From: Armatimonadota bacterium
GTDB lineage: Bacteria > Armatimonadota > Fimbriimonadia > Fimbriimonadales > Fimbriimonadaceae
Length of the DNA: 59,036 nt
Direction: 5' to 3'
Assembly (NCBI GenBank): GCA_022563855.1
Contig: JADFMN010000014.1
Coordinates: forward strand, 1-59,036
The notes under the pieces are model-generated. The model did no database searches, was not told the origin of the DNA, and saw only the letters and a program-made list of their open reading frames with translations. Below, one piece after another: positions 51,879-59,036 of this stretch. Each line of letters starts with the position of its first letter. The first letter of the stretch is position 1. Both the position numbers and the translations under genes were made by a program.

Positions 51879-52693
51879 GCCGCCATGCCTCCGAAGTACT
51901 CTTCTGCCACGTGGTGAGTAAGAAAACCGTCGATCATCGGCTCCTTGCGCGCCATAGCCATCAGCATCGCGTTGTCGGCAAGTTGTAGGATTACGCGCGG
52001 CACCCCGCCAGAAATCTTGTATATCTCATGGATTGCGTCGGGAGTGAAAGGCGACTGTTTGCGCGTGTATCCGGCAACGCGCAACCGATGCGTAATCAGC
52101 TCCCCGGTATCAAACTCGTCCAGTACCTTCAGTTCGTATCGAACTGCCAGACGCTGCTCCAGCGCCGGGACAGTCGCAAGTTTTTCCCGCAGCTCAGGCT
52201 GTCCGACGAGGATCAGACTGATGAGGAACTGATCGTTCATTTGACAGTTGAGCAGCAAGCGAATCTCTTCGAACGCTGCATCGCTCTTGATCAGATGCGC
52301 CTCGTCTATCATCAGAATCACGCGCTGACCTCGGTCGTAGTTCTCCAGCAGCGAGAGGTGCAGAGTCTGAATGAGGGCTTGCCGATTGCGCGACTTCGTC
52401 TCGATATCCAACTGCGAGAGAATCTCTTGCAACATCTGCAGCGGAGTCAGGAGGGGATTGACGATCATTACGAGCTTGTAGCGGACAGGATCGAGCGTCT
52501 CTAGCAGCTTCCTCGTTATGGTCGTCTTGCCCAACCCAATTTTGCCAGCCAGCATCGCCGCGCCCTTGTTGCGTGTGATGGCGTAGTGCATCATCATCAA
52601 CGCATCCTCGTGATCCCTGCTCATGTAGAGGAACCGGGGATCCGGAGTCAGGGTGAACGGCGCTTCCCTTAGACCCCAATAGGTTTCGTACAT
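51875..52693 (-). CDS. ExeA-like AAA ATPase
   Basis: 272 aa from the ATG at 52693 (MYETYWGLREAPFTLTPDPR, the usual ExeA start). Walker A GKIGLGKTT, Walker B VILMIDEAHLI, and sensor-like LISLILVGQPELREKL; the C-terminal helical lid ends AEEYFGG. The ExeA/TniB-type ATPase couples ATP hydrolysis to assembly of secretin-associated machinery. It heads the pilus operon. An upstream TTG/ATG at 52792 is rejected because the added sequence is not family-like. Confidence 0.8.
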   Translation of the reverse strand: MYETYWGLREAPFTLTPDPRFLYMSRDHEDALMMMHYAITRNKGAAMLAGKIGLGKTTITRKLLETLDPVRYKLVMIVNPLLTPLQMLQEILSQLDIETKSRNRQALIQTLHLSLLENYDRGQRVILMIDEAHLIKSDAAFEEIRLLLNCQMNDQFLISLILVGQPELREKLATVPALEQRLAVRYELKVLDEFDTGELITHRLRVAGYTRKQSPFTPDAIHEIYKISGGVPRVILQLADNAMLMAMARKEPMIDGFLTHHVAEEYFGGMAA

Positions 52694-52904
52694 TCGAAAG
52701 TCTCCATGATTCGGCTGACTGGTATTTTTATCGGCTCCAAATTGCGGAAACCTTAGGGACCGCTTCAGCTTTCGTGTAGGTCGGGTGAGCATGATCCGTC
52801 AGGCTCATGCCGCCTTTGCCCCCGCGCCATACCGGCAAGAACATCGAGATTGAGTCGAAATCTGGCAACTCTGCTGTGAAGATGCCATCCGAAAGTCGCC
52901 TACC

Positions 52905-54188
52905 GTGCCGGAAATCGCTCCCGACAGCTACAATCTGTGTCCCTTGCTACCTGGTGCGCGCTCCCTTCGAATACGAGAGTTCAAATGGCTGTGGATCGGC
53001 CAGACCGTGTCGCAACTTGGCGACGCGGTGTACTTTCTCGTGTTTCTGTTCCTGGCCCAGAAAGTCAGCGGCAACCCGGCAGTGGTTGGAACGGTCATGG
53101 CGCTGGCGGCGCTGCCGTTCGTCGTTCTTGGACCCATAGCCGGCGTTGCGGCAGACAAGGTGGATCGCCGAAAACTGATGGCCGGAGCCGATTTCGCCAG
53201 CGCGCTCATCTTGGCTGGGTTCGCTGCGTACGCCTATTTCGAACCTCTGCCGCCTATCTGGCTTATCGGCGTGATGGCCTTTAGCCTCTCTTGCGTCAAC
53301 GCGTTCTTCATGCCGGCGCGAACGGCGGCGATACCGGCTCTGGTGCCGCGCGAATTGCTCATGGATGCCAACGCCCTGGCCATCGCGAGTCAGCAGCTGA
53401 TGGGCATGATCGGGTTGGCCTTGTCGGCGTCCGTTTTGGGCTTGATCTTCCAAGTCGCCCCGGCCTACTTTCTGCTCGCCTCGGCAGCGCTCAACGCCCT
53501 CACGTTCGCAATCTCCGGTGCGTTCATCTTGAAGCTGCCGGCGCTCAAACCTGAAACCGGCTCCGGTGCGCCCAGCGGCAAACTGCTAAAGGACATCAAG
53601 GCTGGACTCAAGGTTGTACGCGCCGACATCGTGCTGCGGCTGGCCCTGCCGATCACGATAGTCTCCAACCTGTTCATAGCAGGATTCATGGTGATGTACG
53701 CGGCCATCAACGACGACTGGTACGGAGGCAGGTTCAGCACCCTGGCGTGGCTCGAGTTCGGATTCGCAGCAGCCATGGTCGTCACTACGCTCGCCATCAG
53801 CCGAATCACGATCCGCCGACCTGGAACCACCTACGCGGTGGCCACCCTCGTCGTGGGTCTGCTCGTCGCCGGCATGTGCTGGGGCAGAGGCTACTGGCAG
53901 TTCATGACGCTCAACGTGCTCTGTGGTGTCGCTGTACCGTTCGCATGGCTATCGATGAACGTTTACATTCAAACCGCGTTCAAAGACGAGTTCCGCGGTC
54001 GCATCGCCAGCGTGTGGACTGCAGCGAGCGTTGGCATGCACCCAGTTGGGCTAGCTGTAATCGGACCTCTCGCAGCCTGGCTCGGCCTGGCAAACGTGTT
54101 CCTCGTCATGGGGTTCGGCATGTGCGCCGCGACGCTGATCGGCCTGCTGAATCGGTCGTTCATGCGCGCGGAAATGCCCGGATTTTAA
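52905..54188 (+). CDS. MFS exporter (EntS/MFS_3-like)
   Basis: 427 aa from GTG 52905. Twelve membrane helices; the family A-loop motif GVAADKVDRRKLM (MFS G-x-x-x-D-x-x-D-R-R-R form) follows helix 2, and the ARTAAIPALVPRELLMDANA segment is typical of multidrug and siderophore exporters. Function is inferred as export of a small molecule; substrate unknown. It ends convergent with, and overlapping by 4 bases, the next gene. Confidence 0.8.
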   Translation: MPEIAPDSYNLCPLLPGARSLRIREFKWLWIGQTVSQLGDAVYFLVFLFLAQKVSGNPAVVGTVMALAALPFVVLGPIAGVAADKVDRRKLMAGADFASALILAGFAAYAYFEPLPPIWLIGVMAFSLSCVNAFFMPARTAAIPALVPRELLMDANALAIASQQLMGMIGLALSASVLGLIFQVAPAYFLLASAALNALTFAISGAFILKLPALKPETGSGAPSGKLLKDIKAGLKVVRADIVLRLALPITIVSNLFIAGFMVMYAAINDDWYGGRFSTLAWLEFGFAAAMVVTTLAISRITIRRPGTTYAVATLVVGLLVAGMCWGRGYWQFMTLNVLCGVAVPFAWLSMNVYIQTAFKDEFRGRIASVWTAASVGMHPVGLAVIGPLAAWLGLANVFLVMGFGMCAATLIGLLNRSFMRAEMPGF

Positions 54189-54706
54189 GCCACGCTGAGT
54201 GGAATGCTGACGCGAACGTCTGCGAGCGCTACGGATAAAGGCACGAACTGTTCGCTAAGCCGCTTGAACACAGGTGCGGCGTCACTGTGCGGAGGGTAAT
54301 CGAACGTGCTCACGAGGTAGTAGCTCTCCTTGGCACGGTGGGTGTAATCGCACAGGAGATCTAGGCCTCCATCGAGCCTGAGCCGGTTGAGAAAGTCCGG
54401 GTAGATTCCGCTCCAGAACAGGATGTAGTCCCCGATGTGCCGGTGTACGCGTCTCTCTTGCTCAAATGAGTCTGCCTTAAGCCGAATGTCGCCCTCAGCC
54501 GCCATTTCGATCACAGAGCTGATCCGACGGCCGTCCTCGCTGCGGAGCGCGAACAGGCCGTCTGTCCGCAGGAATCGGCACAGAAGGTCCACGACGTACT
54601 CTTCCAAGTCGTCGTTCCCTGCGCCGATGCGGTTCAGCACGGCAACATGGACATGCTCTTCGAACGCCGCGAAGAGCGGATGCTTCGGCTTTGAGGTCCC
54701 GCTCAT
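54185..54706 (-). CDS. hypothetical protein
   Basis: 173 aa, soluble. Residues 20-170 read as one conserved-looking domain with FLRTDGLFALRSEDGRRISS, YILFWSGIYPDFLNRL and SFDYPPHSDAAPVFKRLSEQF. No signal peptide and no family recognised, although the composition looks like a conserved lineage protein. Confidence 0.55.
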   Translation of the reverse strand: MSGTSKPKHPLFAAFEEHVHVAVLNRIGAGNDDLEEYVVDLLCRFLRTDGLFALRSEDGRRISSVIEMAAEGDIRLKADSFEQERRVHRHIGDYILFWSGIYPDFLNRLRLDGGLDLLCDYTHRAKESYYLVSTFDYPPHSDAAPVFKRLSEQFVPLSVALADVRVSIPLSVA

Positions 54707-54853
54707 GAGTCACCTTCGATACGTCCAGCCGTCTTAATAGTCGGTACGTCTTAACCTTCATTGACGCCGCTGGGTTCAAAAACCGGCAAAAACGCGATGA
54801 AATTGGCCAATAATGGGGATGTGCCGCCGCATAGAGGCAAGGAGCCAGAGAAC

Positions 54854-55879
54854 ATGCAACAGTACCCAAGCCACGATCCGTACCGAGCACAAGCAAGAAA
54901 GGCGACGATTTGGCTCGTCGTCGGCGTTGTCGCGCTGTTCGGAATGGGTAGCTACGCCGTCGGCGCCGGCATGCTGGAGGGGCTCCAGAGCCGACCGCTC
55001 GACAAGGACGCCCTGATGGCGGCCAGGAACGATTTGAACTCGGCTGAAATCACGTCTGCATACGGACAGCAGGCCCCGCCCGTGACCATGTTCACTCCAT
55101 CGACGCCCGACATGCTGTCCCAACTCAGCGACGAACCTCCGCCGCTGATGGCCCAGCTCAACGAGCAGCCTACGCCGTTCATGGATCAGCGCATCAAAGA
55201 CGAGCCTTCGATCCTCCAACAGTTCGCGCCCCCGACTTCGGCTGTCACAGAGTACCGAGACACCGGGCCGTCCATGCCCGCCGACGTCAAGGCTTGGCTT
55301 CTGCACCTAGAGCGAATCGAGGAGTACCGGATGAGCATGACCAAAGAGCAGCTCAGCCAAGCGATCGGGCAGATGATGGGCAGCGGCATGGCCGGGAACC
55401 TGCAAGACGCTGTCGACGAGGCTCTGTTCGGTGAGTCACCAAATGGTGGGCAGAACTACGACCCGAGCCAGCGAGCGAAAGTCCAGCATTCGACCGCAGA
55501 GTTGCGTCAGGCTTGGCGAGAATTGAACGTGTACTTCAACTCGAAACAGCCTCCGGCGGAGTGCGTTCCACTGAAGAACACGTACGAGACGACTCTCGGT
55601 GAAACCAGCACGATGATGATGGACATCATGGACGCGATGGAGTACTCACAGCGCGACCCGAACGGCGCGATCAGCAAGCTGATGCAGATGATGGGCACGA
55701 GCGAGCCTCGAATCGACGAGTCCGCGAGAGCGTCGGAACGACTGTTAGCCGGCATCTGCCGCAGGTACGAAACGCGCAAGTGGTTCAAGATCACGCCTGA
55801 CGTCGGAGGCGGGCTGATGGGCGGCATGGGCGGGCTCGGCGACATAAGCCAGTTGCTCGACGGACTCGGCGGAGGCTAG
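54854..55879 (+). CDS. membrane-anchored hypothetical protein
   Basis: 341 aa from ATG 54854, which has an AAGGAG site 9 nt upstream; an ATG at 54797 and one at 54761 lie further up. One N-terminal membrane helix (ATIWLVVGVVALFGMGSYAV) and an otherwise extracytoplasmic helical/disordered chain with many Met/Gln/Pro residues (QLSDEPPPLMAQLNEQPTPF). The Met-rich C-terminus (MMGSGMAGN, LMQMMGTSEP, GGLMGGMGGLG) is notable. No family recognised. Confidence 0.5.
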   Translation: MQQYPSHDPYRAQARKATIWLVVGVVALFGMGSYAVGAGMLEGLQSRPLDKDALMAARNDLNSAEITSAYGQQAPPVTMFTPSTPDMLSQLSDEPPPLMAQLNEQPTPFMDQRIKDEPSILQQFAPPTSAVTEYRDTGPSMPADVKAWLLHLERIEEYRMSMTKEQLSQAIGQMMGSGMAGNLQDAVDEALFGESPNGGQNYDPSQRAKVQHSTAELRQAWRELNVYFNSKQPPAECVPLKNTYETTLGETSTMMMDIMDAMEYSQRDPNGAISKLMQMMGTSEPRIDESARASERLLAGICRRYETRKWFKITPDVGGGLMGGMGGLGDISQLLDGLGGG

Positions 55880-57123
55880 CTTCGAGCTGCCTCGACGATC
55901 GCTTCGGCGCACCGTCGACTTGCGCCGAGGTTTCGCTCGACCAGTTCACGCGCCGCACCCCCTCTTTCACTGCGCTCCTTCTCATCACCCAACAATCGAT
56001 TCAGCGATCGCGTTAATTCGGTCGCCGAATCAACTGCGATCGAGGCTCCGACTCGCACAGAAGATGCGGCGACGTCTTTGAAGTTCTCCATGTGCAGTCC
56101 GTGGATCACGGGCTTGCCGTGCGCCAGCGGCTGAATGATGTTCTGCCCGCCAAGTCTGTCGAACCCACCGCCGACTACCACGACGTCAGCGATCGAGTAG
56201 ATCTCACCCAGTTCCCCGTAGCTGTCCAGAACCAGGTACCGGCTCCGGTCGCCGGATGATCGTAAGGCGACCTCACCAAATTTGGACTTGTACTCGGCAG
56301 CCAGCTTCGGCGCCCGCTCTACGTGCCTCGGCGCGTGGACGACGTACGCATCCACGCCCTGCAGCGCATCGAGAATTAGGTTCTCCTCGAGTTCGCTTCT
56401 GGTCGAGCCGATGACGACGACGCTGGCCTCAGCTGGGATTCCGAGCTCAGTTCTCCAATCCCTCCCCGCTCTTGCCTCGTCGATAGCACCGTCGAACTTA
56501 GTATTGCCGACCACCACGGGGGTTTTGAACCCAAGCTCCCTGAACCGATCGGCGTCCGTCTCAGACTGCGCCAGAACCTGATGCAGGTTCGCGAACATCG
56601 CCTTGTAGTACGGCCGAATTCGCATTGACCGCGGGTAGCTCCGATCGCTGATTCGGCCGTTCATCAAGATGGTCGTCGCGCCCATCTGGTTCGCGGTCCA
56701 GAGAAAGTTCATCCAAAGCTCGCTCTCCATAATCGCGAGCGCCTTGGGCCGCACCCGGGACATAGCGGCAACGACGAAGCGCGGTACATCGATGGGGAAG
56801 TAAACCAAATGGTCGTACAGTCCTTCCGCCCGCTCCTCGGCTGCGGCCTGGCCGCTGCTGGTCGTGGTGCTGAGCACGATCTGCAGGCCCGGATCTAGCT
56901 TGCGAACTTCCCTGAGAATCGGTAACACCGCCATCACCTCACCGACCGAAACGGCGTGAATCCAGACCCGGCGGACGCCCTTTCTCGGCGGATCGATCGG
57001 CAGATCTCCCGTCCGCTGCTTCCAATTCGGCTTCTCATCGCGCTTGGCAGCCCGCCAAAGCATCCACGGCACCCAGAACGGGGCTAGAAAGATCAGGAGA
57101 ATGTTGTAAATCCAGAAGATCAT
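55876..57123 (-). CDS. waaA: 3-deoxy-D-manno-octulosonic acid transferase
   Basis: 415 aa. N-terminal membrane anchor (WIYNILLIFLAPFWVPWMLW), then the KdtA/WaaA glycosyltransferase with VWIHAVSVGEVMAVLP, VLSTTTSSGQAAAE, AIMESELWMNFL and, in the C-domain, VVIGSTRSELEENL and VVVVGGGFDRLGGQNIIQPL. It adds Kdo to lipid A precursor, so the cell has LPS. Its start lies in an ATGA overlap with the purC stop, which suggests an operon. Confidence 0.9.
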   Translation of the reverse strand: MIFWIYNILLIFLAPFWVPWMLWRAAKRDEKPNWKQRTGDLPIDPPRKGVRRVWIHAVSVGEVMAVLPILREVRKLDPGLQIVLSTTTSSGQAAAEERAEGLYDHLVYFPIDVPRFVVAAMSRVRPKALAIMESELWMNFLWTANQMGATTILMNGRISDRSYPRSMRIRPYYKAMFANLHQVLAQSETDADRFRELGFKTPVVVGNTKFDGAIDEARAGRDWRTELGIPAEASVVVIGSTRSELEENLILDALQGVDAYVVHAPRHVERAPKLAAEYKSKFGEVALRSSGDRSRYLVLDSYGELGEIYSIADVVVVGGGFDRLGGQNIIQPLAHGKPVIHGLHMENFKDVAASSVRVGASIAVDSATELTRSLNRLLGDEKERSERGGAARELVERNLGASRRCAEAIVEAARS

Positions 57124-58016
57124 TGAAGTTCGATCTCTCGGCCGACCAAGCGTCGATACGCCTCGAGGTACCGCTTCAACGTGCCCTCAACGACCTCTGG
57201 CGGCAGCGGCGGCGCGGGGTGCTTCTTGTCCCAATCGACGGTCTCCAGAAAGTCGCGCACGTACTGCTTGTCGAAACTGGCCTGCGGCCCGCCCGGATTC
57301 CAAAGCGAGGCCTCCCAGAACCTGGACGAGTCAGGCGAGAACGCCTCGTCGATCCAGATGATGCCGTCATCGGTCAGCCCGAACTCGAACTTCGTGTCTG
57401 CGAGGATCAGCCCGCAGGCTTCAGCGTGCTCCGCAGCCCGGCGAAACAGCTCCAGCGTCCAATCTCTGAGCTGAGTCGCAACCTCAATGCCGACTAGGTC
57501 AACCGCCTGGCTGAACGAGATGTTCTCGTCGTGGCCGACTTGGGCCTTGGTCGCGGGCGAAAAGATCACCTCCGGGAGCTTGGAGCCGTCCAGCAGCCCT
57601 TCTGGAAGCTCGAACCCGTGGATCCGCCCTCCGTCCGCTCGATACTCCTTGAACAGAGATCCAGCCAGGTACCCCCGCGCAACGCACTCGATCTGCAGCG
57701 GCTCGGCGCTCTTCGCGATCGTGCACCGACCCTTCAGCGAGGGGTCGTCCGTCCCAATCCGGCTGGCTACGTCCGAGTCAGAGGTTGAAATCACGTGATG
57801 AGGACACACGTCGGCGAGGAACTCGAACCAGAAAGCCGAGATCTGGTTCAGAATCACGCCCTTGCCCGGCACGCCGTTGGGCATCACGACGTCGAACGCG
57901 CTGATCCGGTCGGTCGAGACGATCAGCAGCTCGTCGCCGAGGTCGTACACCTCCCGCACCTTGCCGCATTTCGGAGCAGGAAGGCCCGGGATCGCCGTTT
58001 GCATCACCGGCTCCAT
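57120..58016 (-). CDS. purC: phosphoribosylaminoimidazole-succinocarboxamide synthase
   Basis: 298 aa from ATG 58016 (MEPVMQTAIPGLPAPKCGKV); the upstream extension to 58133 lacks similarity to the family and is rejected. Signatures: GKVREVYDLGDELLIVSTDR, SAFDVVMPN, VARGYLAGSLFKEY, and the C-terminal FGLTDDGIIWIDEAFSPDSS. It makes SAICAR from CAIR and Asp in purine synthesis. The length matches the fungal/bacterial long form. It follows a small gene by 8 bp and overlaps waaA. Confidence 0.9.
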   Translation of the reverse strand: MEPVMQTAIPGLPAPKCGKVREVYDLGDELLIVSTDRISAFDVVMPNGVPGKGVILNQISAFWFEFLADVCPHHVISTSDSDVASRIGTDDPSLKGRCTIAKSAEPLQIECVARGYLAGSLFKEYRADGGRIHGFELPEGLLDGSKLPEVIFSPATKAQVGHDENISFSQAVDLVGIEVATQLRDWTLELFRRAAEHAEACGLILADTKFEFGLTDDGIIWIDEAFSPDSSRFWEASLWNPGGPQASFDKQYVRDFLETVDWDKKHPAPPLPPEVVEGTLKRYLEAYRRLVGREIELQ

Positions 58017-58024
58017 CGGCTTGA

Positions 58025-58282
58025 TTATGGCCGCGAGCCGTCTCCTGAGCCCATGACCGACTCCAGCACGAACTTTCGTATCGCCTCGGTGTACTCGCTC
58101 GGCTGCTTGAACCGGGCCTCGCCATGCCCGCAATTTTCAAACCGCACGATCACGGTGTCCGAGCCGGCCGCCTCCGCGTTTCGCTCGTCGTCTGGATACT
58201 CCTCCGCTTTCTCCCGACGCCAATCTCCCGAGTACTCGGCCTGATCGGCCAAGTCCCCAATCAACTCACTTGTATCTGTCAT
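58025..58282 (-). CDS. small hypothetical protein upstream of purC
   Basis: 85 aa, acidic, no signal peptide. The middle contains SGDWRREKAEEYPDD and TVIVRFENCGHGEARFK, short beta-rich. It ends 8 bp before the purC start, so it is in the same operon. No family recognised. Confidence 0.5.
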   Translation of the reverse strand: MTDTSELIGDLADQAEYSGDWRREKAEEYPDDERNAEAAGSDTVIVRFENCGHGEARFKQPSEYTEAIRKFVLESVMGSGDGSRP

Positions 58283-58674
58283 TGTAGGTCCTATCAGTCA
58301 GGCGCAGACGCTCTCTTGGCGCGTTGCGCGCACCCATGTTTGAGGCATTGCCCCGATTTAAGTGTCCCGCAGATGCATGGGTTATGGTCCGACTGAACGG
58401 ACAGGGTGTTTTGGCGGCTACGGGACGCGGCATCATAACATCATCCGCGCATATGTCACACGGCTCTTTACGGGCCGGGATTGCCGGATCGGCCAGGCTG
58501 GGGGCTCAATCCCCAAAATCCCGGTCGATAGAGCGCCGCACAGGGCAATCCCTCGGGGTGGCCGGTACGTCAGGGCCCCGGGAATCGTGTAACAATGTCA
58601 CCTTGGAGTGGCCGTCGCCGGTCGGGCGGCGTGGCAACTGCAATCCTTCTCTGGTGATGATGAAAGGTGAAACG
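58283..58674. other. intergenic stretch, no gene seen
   Basis: Frames crossing this stretch are short and Arg-rich and none has a plausible start before the DUF1488 gene. No promoter or RNA is obvious. Confidence 0.4.
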
Positions 58675-58959
58675 ATGATCCATTATGGCACCAACGAAAC
58701 CTGGGCATGGCACCCGGATACTGAGGAGGTCCGGTTCACGGTTTGGGACGATGACAGCAACAGAGAGATCGAATGCCGTGTGACCCGCGAATGCATCGCG
58801 GATCACTGCGGCAACCCCTCTGGCCCCGATGCCTGCTTCACGGCGGCGAAAGAACACTTCGACGCCATTACAGATCAGGTTGGGTACTATATCGGGCTCG
58901 GCCGATTTGAGCCGGATGGAAGTATTTTGCTGCGCACAAACGATTGGCGGCCAACGTAA
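58675..58959 (+). CDS. DUF1488-like small protein
   Basis: 94 aa from ATG 58675 with AAAGGTG upstream (an in-frame start 15 nt earlier is possible). It reads VRFTVWDDDSNREIECRVTR and then HFDAITDQVGYYIG, the layout of the DUF1488 family (a small alpha/beta protein most often seen in alphaproteobacteria). Function unknown. Codon use and gene style differ from the preceding core, so horizontal origin or an assembly junction is possible. Confidence 0.65.
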   Translation: MIHYGTNETWAWHPDTEEVRFTVWDDDSNREIECRVTRECIADHCGNPSGPDACFTAAKEHFDAITDQVGYYIGLGRFEPDGSILLRTNDWRPT

Positions 58960-58964
58960 TCTCC

Positions 58965-58991
58965 AAAAAAAGCCCCGCCTCTCGACGGGGC
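58965..58991 (+). terminator. hairpin after the DUF1488-like gene
   Basis: GCCCCG/CGGGGC stem around an 8-nt loop, preceded by six or more A and followed by CAAGTTT. Rho-independent-like, more convincing on the minus strand, where T's follow. Confidence 0.55.
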
Positions 58992-59036
58992 CAAGTTTGC
59001 GGTGCCTTCTGTTCAGACGGCCACGGCGTAATCTTC

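Overview
The window looks like a chromosomal segment of a diderm (LPS-type) bacterium. It carries a WaaA Kdo transferase, a beta-barrel porin, a secretin and a pilMNOPQ-type cluster. The secreted lectin/PQQ-propeller proteins with a common C-terminal domain, the long secreted coiled-coil protein and the codon style of the right half fit Armatimonadota (Fimbriimonadia-like). That placement is inference from gene style, since no rRNA or other marker is present.

Left third (1-25,000) is an accessory region built of modules. Bases 1-5,219 look phage- or plasmid-derived: a partial DUF5131 (phage Gp37/Gp68) gene, an Hfq-like Sm protein coupled to a winged-helix protein with iteron-like repeats at its 3' end, and several small unknown or membrane proteins. 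Bases 5,524-9,702 form a cassette bounded by two related palindrome-rich direct repeats: a BlaR1-like M56 membrane protease with a HAF-type repeat sensor domain, a BlaI repressor, and a secreted PD40 propeller protein. Three GACAnnTGTC operators sit where BlaI would act. An ArdC/ImmA-like gene follows. Bases 10,714-17,089 are a second bounded module: two copies of a roughly 110-nt structured element enclose a four-gene ABC-three-component (ABC-3C) conflict operon with 4-base start/stop overlaps and a TM0106-type nuclease. Next come an hsdM remnant, an AAA-TOPRIM/DUF4435 fusion resembling fused PARIS, and a compact three-gene operon (unknown - unknown with helical N-terminus - Na+/solute symporter-like) that matches no defence system I know. 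The island ends in three tRNA 3'-half remnants (Glu-TTC, Ala-TGC, Ala-GGC) and a ccmF 3' fragment, which are scars of repeated tRNA-targeted integration.

Middle (25,000-45,700) is mostly core or lineage-specific. It has two tandem C-type-lectin/PQQ-propeller paralogues driven by identical extended -10 promoters, an M1 aminopeptidase, an Xaa-Pro aminopeptidase, a CaMKII-association-domain protein, a di-haem peroxidase, a nitronate monooxygenase, an FMN reductase, a two-domain retropepsin-like protease, a porin and a frameshifted gene. Repeats and hairpins fill the gaps.

Right (45,785-58,282) is the leftward pilus operon (ExeA-like ATPase, HTH protein, PilM, PilN, PilO, PilP-like, PilQ, terminator), an MFS exporter, two lineage-specific proteins, and a small gene-purC-waaA operon. 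The last 750 bases hold a DUF1488-like gene of different style.
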